Shown: positions 29,533 to 38,173 of the stretch, piece after piece
How the letters are laid out: each line of letters opens with the position of its first letter
Position numbering within the stretch: the stretch's first letter is position 1
Origin: Syntrophotalea acetylenica
Lineage (GTDB): Bacteria; Desulfobacterota; Desulfuromonadia; Desulfuromonadales; Syntrophotaleaceae
DNA: 64,000 nucleotides
NCBI RefSeq assembly: GCF_001888165.1
Contig: NZ_CP015455.1
Location: 1,606,001 to 1,670,000, forward strand
Direction of reading: 5' to 3'
Notes under the pieces: generated by a model
Told to the model about the DNA's origin: nothing
The model's input: only the letters and a program-made list of their open reading frames with translations
Database searches by the model: none
Translations under genes and position numbers: made by a program

Positions 29533-29724
29533 CCAGACTAGTTTTCATCCGGAACCGGCCCTTTTCCGCCGTGGCGGTGTCGATCCGCAGGCTTGCTTGT
29601 GCGGCGTACCGATGTACGCCTCCGCGCAACCCCTTGATTCCCTTGCCACAACGAAAAATTGCTCGTTTCCCATATGAAAACTACGCTGTATCCATCCGGA
29701 GTTTCCGGATGGATACCAGACTAG
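29533..29724. repeat. About 190-bp element bounded by direct repeats, with a palindromic end
   Basis: The sequence ACCAGACTAG occurs at 29533-29542 and again at 29715-29724. Between them the inner ends are imperfectly inverted (TTTTCATCCGGAA near 29543 and TTTCCGGATGGAT near 29702). The right end contains a 12-bp hairpin, ATCCATCCGGA / TCCGGATGGAT. A GGCGTAC/GTACGCC hairpin lies in the middle. A similar segment occurs at 42066-42120, and a relative at 54901-54947. This fills the gap between the export protein and the autokinase gene. The first repeat copy includes the export gene stop. Confidence 0.6.
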
Positions 29725-30530
29725 AAAAAACTCTCAGGAACCACAATGACATCTTCCGGCATGACAGCAGTATGCATCGGAACCTTCTCCATAACGGTCT
29801 CAACACCATCGACCTTGCGGATCAGGCGGACTCTTTTCTGGGCAGCCAACTCGGTGAAGCCACCTGCCATGGTGATGGCCTTGATAACCGATGTCCCCAT
29901 CTCGAGTTTATAGGCATCCGGTCGGTTAACCTGACCGGTGACATAAAACACCCCGGCGCGCGGAACAAAAACCCTGTCACCATCCTTGATTGGTACATTC
30001 GGCGAGGTTTCCTGTTCCTCGAGCAGGGTCTTGAGATCCACCGCAATCAGGTCATCCTGTCCGGGATTGTCCGGATTTTTTCGTTTGATGTTCACCTCGC
30101 TGCCCGCGTCGGCGGTCAATCCTCCGGCCTTGGATATCAATTCCATCAGGCTGGTCGCGCCGCTGAGTTCGTACAACCCCGGAGCCCGAACCTCCCCCAT
30201 GATGATGGCCCTTTTGCTGCGAAACTCTTCGACGAAAACCGAGACCTGGGGATAGAGAATGTATCCCTCGGACAGCTTTCGGGCTATTTTGGCGGAGACC
30301 TGGGACACGGTAAGCCCCTCGATATCCAGTTCGCCGATAAGGGGAAACAGGATGGTCCCCTTTCCGCTCACTCTGGCGGTTGTATCCAGATCGGGGTTAT
30401 CGTAGACCATAACCTTGAGCACATCGCCCTCTCCGACCCGGTAGTCCAGTTGTTCGACTGCCGCGAATGTCAGGCAGCTCAGAAAAAGCGTAAACAGCAA
30501 ACTACTCATAAAGACGAGATGTTTCATCAT
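29721..30530 (-). CDS. Polysaccharide export protein with SLBB domains (Wza-like)
   Basis: The 269-residue protein has a signal peptide (FMSSLLFTLFLSCLTFA) and then the Poly_export domain (LDYRVGEGDVLKVMVYDNPDL). Two SLBB domains follow (VSVFVEEFRSKRAIIMGEVRAPGLYE, shown in part; VPRAGVFYVTGQVNRPDAYKL). It would form the periplasmic/outer-membrane export channel. The lipobox cysteine is not well placed, so lipidation is doubtful. I choose ATG 30530 with GGAGG six bases upstream; an earlier ATG without a ribosome-binding site overlaps the barrel gene. Confidence 0.88.
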   Translation of the reverse strand: MMKHLVFMSSLLFTLFLSCLTFAAVEQLDYRVGEGDVLKVMVYDNPDLDTTARVSGKGTILFPLIGELDIEGLTVSQVSAKIARKLSEGYILYPQVSVFVEEFRSKRAIIMGEVRAPGLYELSGATSLMELISKAGGLTADAGSEVNIKRKNPDNPGQDDLIAVDLKTLLEEQETSPNVPIKDGDRVFVPRAGVFYVTGQVNRPDAYKLEMGTSVIKAITMAGGFTELAAQKRVRLIRKVDGVETVMEKVPMHTAVMPEDVIVVPESFF

Positions 30531-30568
30531 CAATGGCCTCCGCTGTGAACCCCGTTCAATAGCAGGTA

Positions 30569-31903
30569 TCAAAGGGCGAAAATCAGGCTGAGATAAACAT
30601 TGTTGCGATCATAATCATAAGCGATGTTGTTGGAGTTCCTTTTTATAAAAGTATACCCCCCGGAGAGCGCAAGCCAATTCGTCAAGGAATATTTCATGTC
30701 AAGCCCTGCGCCATAGTATTCATCAAGACGATCCCCGGAAACACCCTCGCCTCGGTAGCTGTTTCGCATATAATAGATGTTTGCGGTTGTCATCAGCTTC
30801 GGAAGAATTCTCTGAAAATACCGAACCTGATATTTCTGGGACAAGGTATAGTCTGTTTCAGCGATATCTGTTTCATTGGTCTGGCGTGTGGCATTGAATT
30901 CAATATAGGATTTTGGCGTAAACCTGTGCCGCAATTGCACTTCGGCAAGAAAATTGTCGACTTCGCCTGTATCGGAATCGTCAAAATCCTTCAGGCCGTA
31001 GCCAAAGCGGGCGCGCAAACGGGATTTTCGCGTTGCCATCCATTGCGCGCCAAGATACACCTGGTGTTCCTCGCTGTCGGAAAGTATGTTCTCGTCGTAA
31101 TCGAGAGAAATGTAGTCGTATTCGACAAAAACCGAGGTTTTCGGCAGTATCCTGTACAAAAACCGTCCTGCAAAACTGTGGTCTTCCCGCTCGCGATAGG
31201 CGTTTCGCTGGGCATCATAGCTCAAGGTATAGAAACCGTATTCCGCTTCGATGCTGGTTTTAGGCGTAATTTCGTAACTTGCCCCGGCCGTCACGAGATT
31301 GGATTTGAACTTATCCAGTTCGCGACTGGTTCCGGTGCCATAGGCATCATGGTCAAGTTCGTAAATATCGAGCACATCAAAGGAAAGACCGCCACGGAAA
31401 TTATAGCGGGCATAGGCCTCGGCGCGCTGATTGACCTGATCTTCGGAATCGAATTTGTCGTGCAGAAGGATGTCGGCCTGATATTTTCCATAGGCCTGCA
31501 GGCGGGTGGTTCCCTTGCTGCGGAACCGGCTCAATTCAAGACCGCCGGGTGCCGTATTAAGCGTATTGACACGAATCAAAGGGTAACGGCTGTTCGGCAG
31601 GACGACCCAGATGCCGGGGGTGATGCGGGTAATAAAGTCCCCTTCGCGATCGTATTCGCGATTGAAGAGATTGTCGGTATAAAAACCGCCGACGGACAGA
31701 TAAGGGTGGATATAGCCAGCCTTGCCGCCGAGCACATCGCCCAGTCGGACGGCGGTGGTTGCCTGTTCGAAGGGGCCTTCGCTGTAAATGCTGGGAGGGA
31801 CGATCTCCTGCGATTCCACGTCCGTTGCGACAATATCCGCACCCCATGCCTGACCGCCAAGCACAATCAGAAACGCCATTCCCAATATCCGTCTACCGAT
31901 CAT
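30569..31903 (-). CDS. Outer-membrane beta-barrel protein of the EPS locus
   Basis: The 444-residue protein has a signal peptide (LGMAFLIVLGGQAWGA) and a mature part built of alternating aromatic and polar beta strands such as YLSVGGFYTDNLFNREYD, SIEAEYGFYTLSYDA, TSVFVEYDYISLDYD and WLALSGGYTFIKRN. It ends in SLIFAL rather than the usual terminal Phe. This is the pattern of the surface barrel found beside Wza/Wzc genes in EPS loci. It probably forms a 16-18-strand porin that helps the polymer cross the outer membrane. SD GGGGGA precedes ATG 31903. No lipid- or sugar-binding motif is obvious. Confidence 0.82.
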   Translation of the reverse strand: MIGRRILGMAFLIVLGGQAWGADIVATDVESQEIVPPSIYSEGPFEQATTAVRLGDVLGGKAGYIHPYLSVGGFYTDNLFNREYDREGDFITRITPGIWVVLPNSRYPLIRVNTLNTAPGGLELSRFRSKGTTRLQAYGKYQADILLHDKFDSEDQVNQRAEAYARYNFRGGLSFDVLDIYELDHDAYGTGTSRELDKFKSNLVTAGASYEITPKTSIEAEYGFYTLSYDAQRNAYREREDHSFAGRFLYRILPKTSVFVEYDYISLDYDENILSDSEEHQVYLGAQWMATRKSRLRARFGYGLKDFDDSDTGEVDNFLAEVQLRHRFTPKSYIEFNATRQTNETDIAETDYTLSQKYQVRYFQRILPKLMTTANIYYMRNSYRGEGVSGDRLDEYYGAGLDMKYSLTNWLALSGGYTFIKRNSNNIAYDYDRNNVYLSLIFAL

Positions 31904-32075
31904 CGCATCCCCCTTTGCATCATCAGTCTGCATCCGGAAACCCCGGATCTTTTGTAACCTCCAAAGCCTGTCAGGAATTACACACCTGCTAAAATGCTAG
32001 CAAAAACCGTCGGAAAGTCTATTACCCGCGCCGCCGACCCTAGCCCTTCACAATTCCTGAAAACGTCCAATCGAT

Positions 32076-34025
32076 TTATACAGGCGAATCCGGATTTTTC
32101 CTCGCCGCCAGATTGAAGTTCGCCGATCTTGTCGACGGGTTCCCTTCATCCAGTATCCCTGTGGCACTGTGGTTACAATATTCGGGCACCAATTCCTTGA
32201 GCAGGGCTACCACCCGTTCGACATCAGCCTCATGGGTTGCCTGGAGCAGCAGGGCGGTTTCGTCTCTGAGCCACTGTTCCGAAAAACATGCCGCCTCCAG
32301 AATACGAATCTTTTCATGACGGGTCGCCTTGACACCCTCTCCGGAAATGAGCAGTTCTTCATAGAGTTTTTCCCCGGGTCGCAGGCCGGTGAAAACAATT
32401 TCGATCTCCTCGTAGGGTTTGCGCCCCGAAAGCCGGATCATTTCTTCAGCCAGACAGACGATCTTGACCGGATCACCCATGTCCAGAAGGAAAATCTCTC
32501 CCCCCTGCCCCATGCACCCGGCCTGAAGAACCAGCTGTACCGCCTCCGGTATGGTCATGAAAAAACGGGTAATTTCCGGATGAGTTACGGTAACCGGCCC
32601 ACCTCTGAGAATCTGCTCCCGGAAAGTCGGTATGACGCTGCCATGACTGCCCAGAACATTGCCGAACCGAACGGTAACCGCTCTGGTTTCCCCGGAACGC
32701 GGCAGATTCTGTACGTAGAGTTCGGCAACCCGCTTGGTGGCCCCCATGATATTGGTCGGATTGACCGCTTTGTCCGTGGAAATCAGAACGAAATGTTCAA
32801 CGCCCCCCGCCAGACTTGCATCGACGATATTCCTGGTTCCGAAAACATTATTTTTAACCACTTCGACCGGATTGACCTCGGACATCGGGACATGCTTATA
32901 GGCCGCCGCATGAAACACGACCTGGGGTTTGTACCGGGAAAAAACCGCTGAGACTCTCTCCATATCCCGGATATCACTGAGGCTGGGAAGCAGGGAAAGA
33001 CGGGGAAATTTTTCCCGCAGTTCGTTTTCGAGGTGAAACAAGGGGGTTTCGGCATTTTCGAAAAGAATCAGCTGCGCCGGGTCGAAATTTGCAACCTGCC
33101 GGCAGATTTCGCTACCGATACTGCCCGCGGCGCCCGTGACCAGAATGGACTTGCCGTGGAGATAAGCGTTGATTTCCCGCACATCGAGGCGAATGGGGGA
33201 TCGGCCGAGCAGATCTTCGAGGCACACGGAACGGCATTGTTCCATGGAAACCCTGCCGTCGATGATGTCGCCGAGGGTTGGCAGTATTTTGCAAGCGATA
33301 CCGTGTCGCTTGCAAGAGGTGGCGATCTCGCGTAAATCCCGGGGTGTCACGGAAGACTGGGCAACCACAACCATATCGACCCCGTGACGGGTGCAGATCT
33401 TTTCGAGGTCATCCTGGGTGCCCATCACCGGCACGCCATAGAAGACTTTCCCCTGACGCCGGATATCGTTGTCGATATACCCCAGCACCGCTTTGTCGAG
33501 TTTGGGATTTTCACGGATCTCGCGAACGATCGTCTGGGCGACAGTCCCGGAACCGACGATCAGAACCGACTTGTGCCTGGAGTTATAGCCTTTGGAGTTG
33601 AGCGCGAACTGCTCGCGCAGTATGCGGGTCGCGACCCGCACACCGATCATGATGGAAAAACACAGAAGAAAATCGAGAAGAACGACCGATCGGGGCAAGC
33701 CTTCATAGGAATGGAAAAACACCACATACAGGACCAAAGCCACAGAAGCCGCGATATTGGCTTTGAAAATCTGCAGCAGGTCCGGCATGGAAACGTAGCG
33801 CCACCACCCCTCGGCAAGCCCCATGAGCCAGAAAACAGGCAGTTTGATGAGTACCACAATGGGCAGCAGCGTTACGATCACCGACCAGTATTCGGCAGGT
33901 ATCCTCAGATCGAATCGCAGCGCGAATGCATCTACAAAAGAGAAGACTATCGCTCCGATGTGAAAGAGCAAAATCAGAAGCTTGCGGACGCCGGTTTTTT
34001 GAAATGGCAAAGGAAGGCTCAACAT
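32076..34025 (-). CDS. WbpM/CapD-type nucleoside-diphosphate-sugar 4,6-dehydratase (membrane-anchored)
   Basis: The 649-residue protein has four N-terminal membrane helices and a CoA-binding-like Rossmann domain (VLIVGSGTVAQTIVREI). The short-chain dehydrogenase catalytic domain starts at ILVTGAAGSIGSEICRQ near residue 300, with the active-site region STDKAVNPTNIMGATKR, where Met replaces the usual Tyr as in FlaA1/WbpM. It makes 4-keto-6-deoxy sugar nucleotides used by the aminotransferase encoded next door, giving amino sugars of the QuiNAc or bacillosamine kind. SD AGGAGG precedes the ATG. Confidence 0.9.
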   Translation of the reverse strand: MLSLPLPFQKTGVRKLLILLFHIGAIVFSFVDAFALRFDLRIPAEYWSVIVTLLPIVVLIKLPVFWLMGLAEGWWRYVSMPDLLQIFKANIAASVALVLYVVFFHSYEGLPRSVVLLDFLLCFSIMIGVRVATRILREQFALNSKGYNSRHKSVLIVGSGTVAQTIVREIRENPKLDKAVLGYIDNDIRRQGKVFYGVPVMGTQDDLEKICTRHGVDMVVVAQSSVTPRDLREIATSCKRHGIACKILPTLGDIIDGRVSMEQCRSVCLEDLLGRSPIRLDVREINAYLHGKSILVTGAAGSIGSEICRQVANFDPAQLILFENAETPLFHLENELREKFPRLSLLPSLSDIRDMERVSAVFSRYKPQVVFHAAAYKHVPMSEVNPVEVVKNNVFGTRNIVDASLAGGVEHFVLISTDKAVNPTNIMGATKRVAELYVQNLPRSGETRAVTVRFGNVLGSHGSVIPTFREQILRGGPVTVTHPEITRFFMTIPEAVQLVLQAGCMGQGGEIFLLDMGDPVKIVCLAEEMIRLSGRKPYEEIEIVFTGLRPGEKLYEELLISGEGVKATRHEKIRILEAACFSEQWLRDETALLLQATHEADVERVVALLKELVPEYCNHSATGILDEGNPSTRSANFNLAARKNPDSPV

Positions 34026-34152
34026 TTTTTACCTCCTGAAGGATTGAAAAGCCTCCCTACCCCCTTCATGCAACCGATCACGCATCCCGGTCATTCCAGG
34101 ACGCGATACCAAATCAATGAAGGCTTATATTTTCAGTATCTACATACTTAGA

Positions 34153-34180
34153 GAAATATCATACGGCGGAGCTTTGTCAA
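34153..34180 (-). promoter_or_regulatory. Candidate sigma-70 promoter inside the EPS locus
   Basis: The minus strand has TTGACA (34180-34175), 16 bases and TATTTC (34158-34153), about 120 bases upstream of the WbpM-like gene. It lies in the 217-base gap 34026-34242, which otherwise holds only the WbpM ribosome-binding site. It would allow the dehydratase-to-autokinase genes to be transcribed separately from those upstream. Confidence 0.45.
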
Positions 34181-34242
34181 ACGGCGCGGCCATCCGGTCA
34201 CTGAAGAAAATGCGCAACGGATCGTGCCCGGCAAAACCAGTT

Positions 34243-35487
34243 TCATCCATCCAAAACCTGCCTTGCGGCAGCAGCGTCGCCGTTGGAGGCCTGCATCAAA
34301 ATCTCACCGATACGGTTTGCCATGATAAACATGTCTTCTTCCCGCAACGTTGGATGAACCAGGAACATAAGCGAGGTTTGGTGCAGTCGCTGGGCAACAG
34401 GCAGAGGCGCAGGCGGGCCAAGGCAGGTTTTTGTAAAAGCTTTTTCCAGATAGATCTCTCCGCATACACCCGTCAGGCCAGGAACACCTCGCTCTTCCAA
34501 ACAGGAAAGAATGCGTTCCCGGGTCCAGCCCGGCTTGAGCATCCGCGGCCGGAGAAAGGCATAATACTTGTAGTAGGCATGCCCCACATGCGCTGGCGGC
34601 GGAGTCAGACGCAAGGCCGGAAGGCCTGCCAGGGTCCGGGTGAGGATATGCGCGTTGCGCTGCCTTGTCTGCAGCCATTGGTCCAGTTTCCGCAAAGCCC
34701 GGCAACCCAGCGCCGCCTGCATTTCGGTCATGCGCCAATTGGTGCCAAAGGATTCGTGCAACCAGTGAAATCCCGGTTCGCCACGGCAGGCAGTAACGGC
34801 GGCAAAACTTTTGCCGTGGTCTTTATACGCCCAGGCCTTGGCCCACAGTGTGTCATCATTGGTGACCAGCAAACCGCCTTCGCCACCCGTGGTCATGATT
34901 TTATCCTGGCAGAAGGAAAACGCGCCCATGTCGCCGATGCTGCCCACCGGCTGCCCACGGTAGGTGGCGCCATGGGCCTGAGCACAATCCTCAATCACTT
35001 TCAGCCCGTGAGATCGGGCCAACTGCATGACAGGTTCCATCTCACAAGGCCAGCCGGCCAGATGCACGACGATAATGGCACGCGTGCGCGGCGTAAGAAC
35101 CCTGGCGATCGTTTCCGCGGTGATGTTCTGGCTATCGGGATCGACATCCGCAAGAACCGGAACGGCACCGCGTGCAACCACCGCGCTTGCCGAGGCGATG
35201 AAGGTGCGGCAGGTGGTCACGACTTCATCGCCGGGACCGATGCCGAGAGCATGCAGGGCAAGCTCCAGGGCTACCGTTCCGTTGGCCAGAGCGATGGCGT
35301 GACGCACCCCCAACCGCTCGGCAAACTCGGCTTCGAACCGGCGGGTGACCGTCCCGGTCCAGTAATTGACCTTGCCGGAGCGCAACACCTGCGAAACGGC
35401 GGCAATGTCCTCTTCGTCGAACACCGGCCACGGCGGCATGACCCAGCTGCCGTCCATGCCCGAGGCACCTTTTGCATGCAATGTCAT
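34243..35487 (-). CDS. DegT/DnrJ/EryC1/StrS family PLP-dependent aminotransferase
   Basis: The 414-residue protein has the family landmarks: VLRSGKVNYWTG with the Gly-Lys motif, VEL-type cofactor residues in HAIALANGTVALELALH, VIEDCAQAHGA, and FSFCQDKIMTTGGEGGLL with the PLP-binding Lys. It transfers an amino group onto a keto-sugar nucleotide, probably the product of the WbpM-like dehydratase. Start ATG 35487 has AAGGAG upstream and overlaps the phosphoglycosyl transferase stop as ATGA. Confidence 0.88.
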   Translation of the reverse strand: MTLHAKGASGMDGSWVMPPWPVFDEEDIAAVSQVLRSGKVNYWTGTVTRRFEAEFAERLGVRHAIALANGTVALELALHALGIGPGDEVVTTCRTFIASASAVVARGAVPVLADVDPDSQNITAETIARVLTPRTRAIIVVHLAGWPCEMEPVMQLARSHGLKVIEDCAQAHGATYRGQPVGSIGDMGAFSFCQDKIMTTGGEGGLLVTNDDTLWAKAWAYKDHGKSFAAVTACRGEPGFHWLHESFGTNWRMTEMQAALGCRALRKLDQWLQTRQRNAHILTRTLAGLPALRLTPPPAHVGHAYYKYYAFLRPRMLKPGWTRERILSCLEERGVPGLTGVCGEIYLEKAFTKTCLGPPAPLPVAQRLHQTSLMFLVHPTLREEDMFIMANRIGEILMQASNGDAAAARQVLDG

Positions 35488-36149
35488 CTGCACTCCTTTG
35501 TACCCGGATCGGAATGTCCCTCTTTGCACCGGGCGGACCGCTCCCGGTCAAGATCGGTTTCCGCGGCGTCGGGATCGGCCGACACGCCTTCGCGTCGCAG
35601 CACCTGTAAAAAGGTTTTGATCAGAATTTTCAGATCCAGCCACAAGGACCAGTTATCGACATACCAGACATCGAGCGCCAGCCGTTCATCCCAGGGCAGG
35701 TAGTTGCGGCCGTTTACCTGGGCCCAGCCGGTAATGCCGGGCCGGACATCGTGGCGCATGTGTTCCCGTGGCGTATAATACGGCAAATATCGCATCAGCA
35801 ACGGTCGCGGACCGACCAGGCTCATGTCGCCTTTAAGAACGTTGAACAGGGCCGGGAGTTCATCAAGGCTGGCATTGCGCAAAAAAATCCCCAGCGGCGT
35901 AAGGCGCATACCGTCAGGCAGCAGTTTCCCGGAGGCATCCCTGGCATCGGTCATGGTGCGAAACTTGTATAACATGAAAGGTTTGCCCCCGAGACCGGGC
36001 CGTGCCTGGCAAAACAGCACGGGACGCCCGATTTTCCACAAAACCCCGAGGGCAACAGCCGCCAGCAAGGGAGACAAAAGAATCAATCCCGGCAGAACAC
36101 AGATCAGATCCATCCCCCTTTTGCAGACTGTCTTGATGCCCTGGCCCAT
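35484..36149 (-). CDS. Small polyprenyl-phosphate phosphoglycosyl transferase (PglC/WcaJ catalytic domain)
   Basis: The 221-residue protein has a single N-terminal membrane segment (LICVLPGLILLSPLLAAVALG). The catalytic motifs are LYKFRTMTDARD, LDELPALFNVLKGDMSLVGP and RPGITGWAQVNGRN, with the DE dyad in LDELP. The short form is the monotopic PglC type, which adds the first sugar-phosphate to undecaprenyl phosphate at the inner membrane. Its substrate would be the amino sugar made by the adjacent dehydratase and aminotransferase. Confidence 0.9.
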   Translation of the reverse strand: MGQGIKTVCKRGMDLICVLPGLILLSPLLAAVALGVLWKIGRPVLFCQARPGLGGKPFMLYKFRTMTDARDASGKLLPDGMRLTPLGIFLRNASLDELPALFNVLKGDMSLVGPRPLLMRYLPYYTPREHMRHDVRPGITGWAQVNGRNYLPWDERLALDVWYVDNWSLWLDLKILIKTFLQVLRREGVSADPDAAETDLDRERSARCKEGHSDPGTKECR

Positions 36150-36170
36150 GCCGACACCTCCTTCCGGCCG

Positions 36171-37742
36171 TCAATGCAGGCTTTTCCTGTCGATTTTACC
36201 GCTTGAGGTTTTCGGTAGCGCCTCCACGAATTCCACGTATTTCGGTACCATGAATGGCTCCAGGGTCTTATGGCAATATGCCTGCACCTGCATCTCACTC
36301 AGATGAGCCTGCCGCCCACAAACAACAAAAGCCTTAAGGGCTTTGCCAAGCACCTCATCGGGAACCCCGACAACCGCCGCCTCCGCAACGCCATCGAGAG
36401 CGCACAGGGCATTTTCGATTTCCTTCGGGCTGACCCTCTCTCCCCGGGTTTTGATCAAATCGTCCGTGCGGGATACAAAATACAGGTAGCCCTCCGCATC
36501 CCGACGGAACAGATCCCCGGTATGCAGCACAATCTCGCCATGCCGATTGCCGGGGCGAAAAACCCTGGCTGTCTCAACGGGATCGTTCCAATAGCCCTGC
36601 ATTACATGCGACCCCCGAACCACAAGCTCGCCGACTTCATTCGCCGCCACCTCCCGTCCTGTGGCATCGACAACGAAAACTTCACTGTTCGGGATGGGAA
36701 TACCAACCGAATCGGGTTTTTCATCCAGCTTTTCCGGGGGCAGATAGGAAACCCTTTTGCACTCGGTCAGTCCGTACATGGAGAAAATCCGGACATGCGG
36801 CAGCATCTTCCGCAGGCTTCTGATGTGAGCCACCGGCAGCGCCGCCCCGGTATTGGTGAGATAGCGCAGGCATCTGAAATCGAAACGGGCAAGATCCCGC
36901 ATTTGAAGAAGCATGGCCACCATGGTCGGCACGATGGGGAAGCCCGTAACCTCCTCGACGGCGAGGCGTTCCAGCACAACCCGGGGGTAGGTAAAGGAGT
37001 TTTCCAGCACCAGGGTCCCACCGAATAGAAACACCATCAGCAACTGATAAAGTCCATAATCGAAAGAAAACGGCAAGGTGTTCAGAACGATATCCGTCTC
37101 AACGTTTTCCAGATAGGTTGTGATACTGCGTGCGGCGGCAACCATATTGTAATGTGCCGACACCACGCCCTTGGGTTCGCCGGTGGACCCGGAGGTGTAG
37201 ATGATCGTGGCCAGATCCCTGTCGATGACCGCTGGCAGCCGCCCGCCGGCATCGCTGTCACCGGCTACAAACAGATCGGACCATTGTGTAAACGAATCCA
37301 GGCGGCGAGATCCTTGCGGAGCCTCGCAAGGTTGTCCGTGATGGCACCAGACAAGGTGTCGCACTCCGTCCGCATCGGCCATGGCCTCCTCGATGACGCG
37401 TCTGCGGGAATCATGCGCAACCAGGGTCGTCGCTCCGCAATTGTTGAGGATATAGGCAAGCTTGGCGCTTTTCATGGTAACGTTGGGCAGCACAAAAACG
37501 GCACCGGCCTTGAGCGTGCCGAACAGAGCGATCACCGCTTCAACGGAATTGTCCAGAAAAATCACCACCCGCTGGTGACGGTCTACGCCAATGGAAACCA
37601 GATACCGTGCAAACCGGTTCGCAGCCGCGTCGATCTCCCCATAGGTCAGACGCAGGCCGTCGCAGACCAGCGCCACCTTACGACCATGCCGCGCAGCGGA
37701 ATATTCGAGAAAATGATGAACCAGGTACGGATTTGTCTGCAT
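36171..37742 (-). CDS. AMP-forming acyl/aminoacyl ligase next to an acyl carrier protein
   Basis: The 523-residue protein is an ANL superfamily adenylating enzyme: YTSGSTGEPKGVVSAHYNMV (P-loop) near residue 175, IFSMYGLTECKR, GELVVRGSHVMQGYWN, HTGDLFRRDAEGYLYFVSR and the C-terminal catalytic Lys in LPKTSSGKIDRKSL. It activates a carboxylate as AMP and likely loads it onto the acyl carrier protein encoded just upstream. A similar ligase-ACP pair occurs in other bacterial EPS loci. The substrate may be a fatty acid, an amino acid or another acid; no code residues can be read with confidence. Start ATG 37742 is chosen over longer readings. Confidence 0.85.
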   Translation of the reverse strand: MQTNPYLVHHFLEYSAARHGRKVALVCDGLRLTYGEIDAAANRFARYLVSIGVDRHQRVVIFLDNSVEAVIALFGTLKAGAVFVLPNVTMKSAKLAYILNNCGATTLVAHDSRRRVIEEAMADADGVRHLVWCHHGQPCEAPQGSRRLDSFTQWSDLFVAGDSDAGGRLPAVIDRDLATIIYTSGSTGEPKGVVSAHYNMVAAARSITTYLENVETDIVLNTLPFSFDYGLYQLLMVFLFGGTLVLENSFTYPRVVLERLAVEEVTGFPIVPTMVAMLLQMRDLARFDFRCLRYLTNTGAALPVAHIRSLRKMLPHVRIFSMYGLTECKRVSYLPPEKLDEKPDSVGIPIPNSEVFVVDATGREVAANEVGELVVRGSHVMQGYWNDPVETARVFRPGNRHGEIVLHTGDLFRRDAEGYLYFVSRTDDLIKTRGERVSPKEIENALCALDGVAEAAVVGVPDEVLGKALKAFVVCGRQAHLSEMQVQAYCHKTLEPFMVPKYVEFVEALPKTSSGKIDRKSLH

Positions 37743-37828
37743 ATTTTCAGCTTTCTGCTGCCCTTCGATTCCGGATTCATTCCGGCCTCCCCACCGAAAG
37801 CCCTGCGGCCCGCTGCAAGACAGGTTTC

Positions 37829-38137
37829 TCAGAGGATATTCCGGAGCGGGCATTTCCCATTCAGAAAACAGACCACATTATGGATGGAATCCAGATTCTG
37901 GGGGATCAGCTCTTCGTCGGAGATGGCAATGGAAAAGCGCTCCTCAAGAAATGTGACAAGTTCGAGAATCCCGGTCGAATCGATAATCCCGCTGGCCTGC
38001 AAGGATGTCATATCGTCCAGCCCGGCGTCGTCTCCGAACATGAAATTTTCAACGATGTATTTCCTGACCAGGTTTGAAGCATCGGACATCAACTCCTGTC
38101 CTGAGGAACCGGTACCCGCCGAAAAACCTTCTTTCAT
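37829..38137 (-). CDS. Acyl carrier protein
   Basis: The 102-residue acidic protein has the 4'-phosphopantetheine attachment motif SGIIDSTGILELVTFLEE, in which the Ser of DST is modified. A C-terminal helix follows with the usual acidic pattern. It is encoded upstream of the AMP-ligase and would carry the activated acyl or aminoacyl group for transfer onto the polysaccharide. Ribosome-binding site AAAGGAGGACAA lies directly before the ATG at 38137, so the longer N-terminus is real. It is not the housekeeping AcpP (sequence and location differ). Confidence 0.88.
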   Translation of the reverse strand: MKEGFSAGTGSSGQELMSDASNLVRKYIVENFMFGDDAGLDDMTSLQASGIIDSTGILELVTFLEERFSIAISDEELIPQNLDSIHNVVCFLNGKCPLRNIL

Positions 38138-38173
38138 TTGTCCTCCTTTCGTCCATTACCGGGAAAACTGTTC

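Noticed and set aside
29690-29713. The hairpin after the export gene as a plain terminator
   Set aside because: No T-tract follows the stem on the minus strand, and similar segments occur elsewhere in the locus, so a dispersed repeat fits better.
27330-30548. 1072-codon plus-strand open frame opposite the autokinase and export genes
   Set aside because: It is antisense to two clear EPS proteins; low complexity and no domain match. It is an artefact of high GC third positions.
31934-32075. Sigma-54 promoter before the barrel gene (TTTTTGCT on the minus strand)
   Set aside because: The essential -24 GG is missing, so the match is not convincing.
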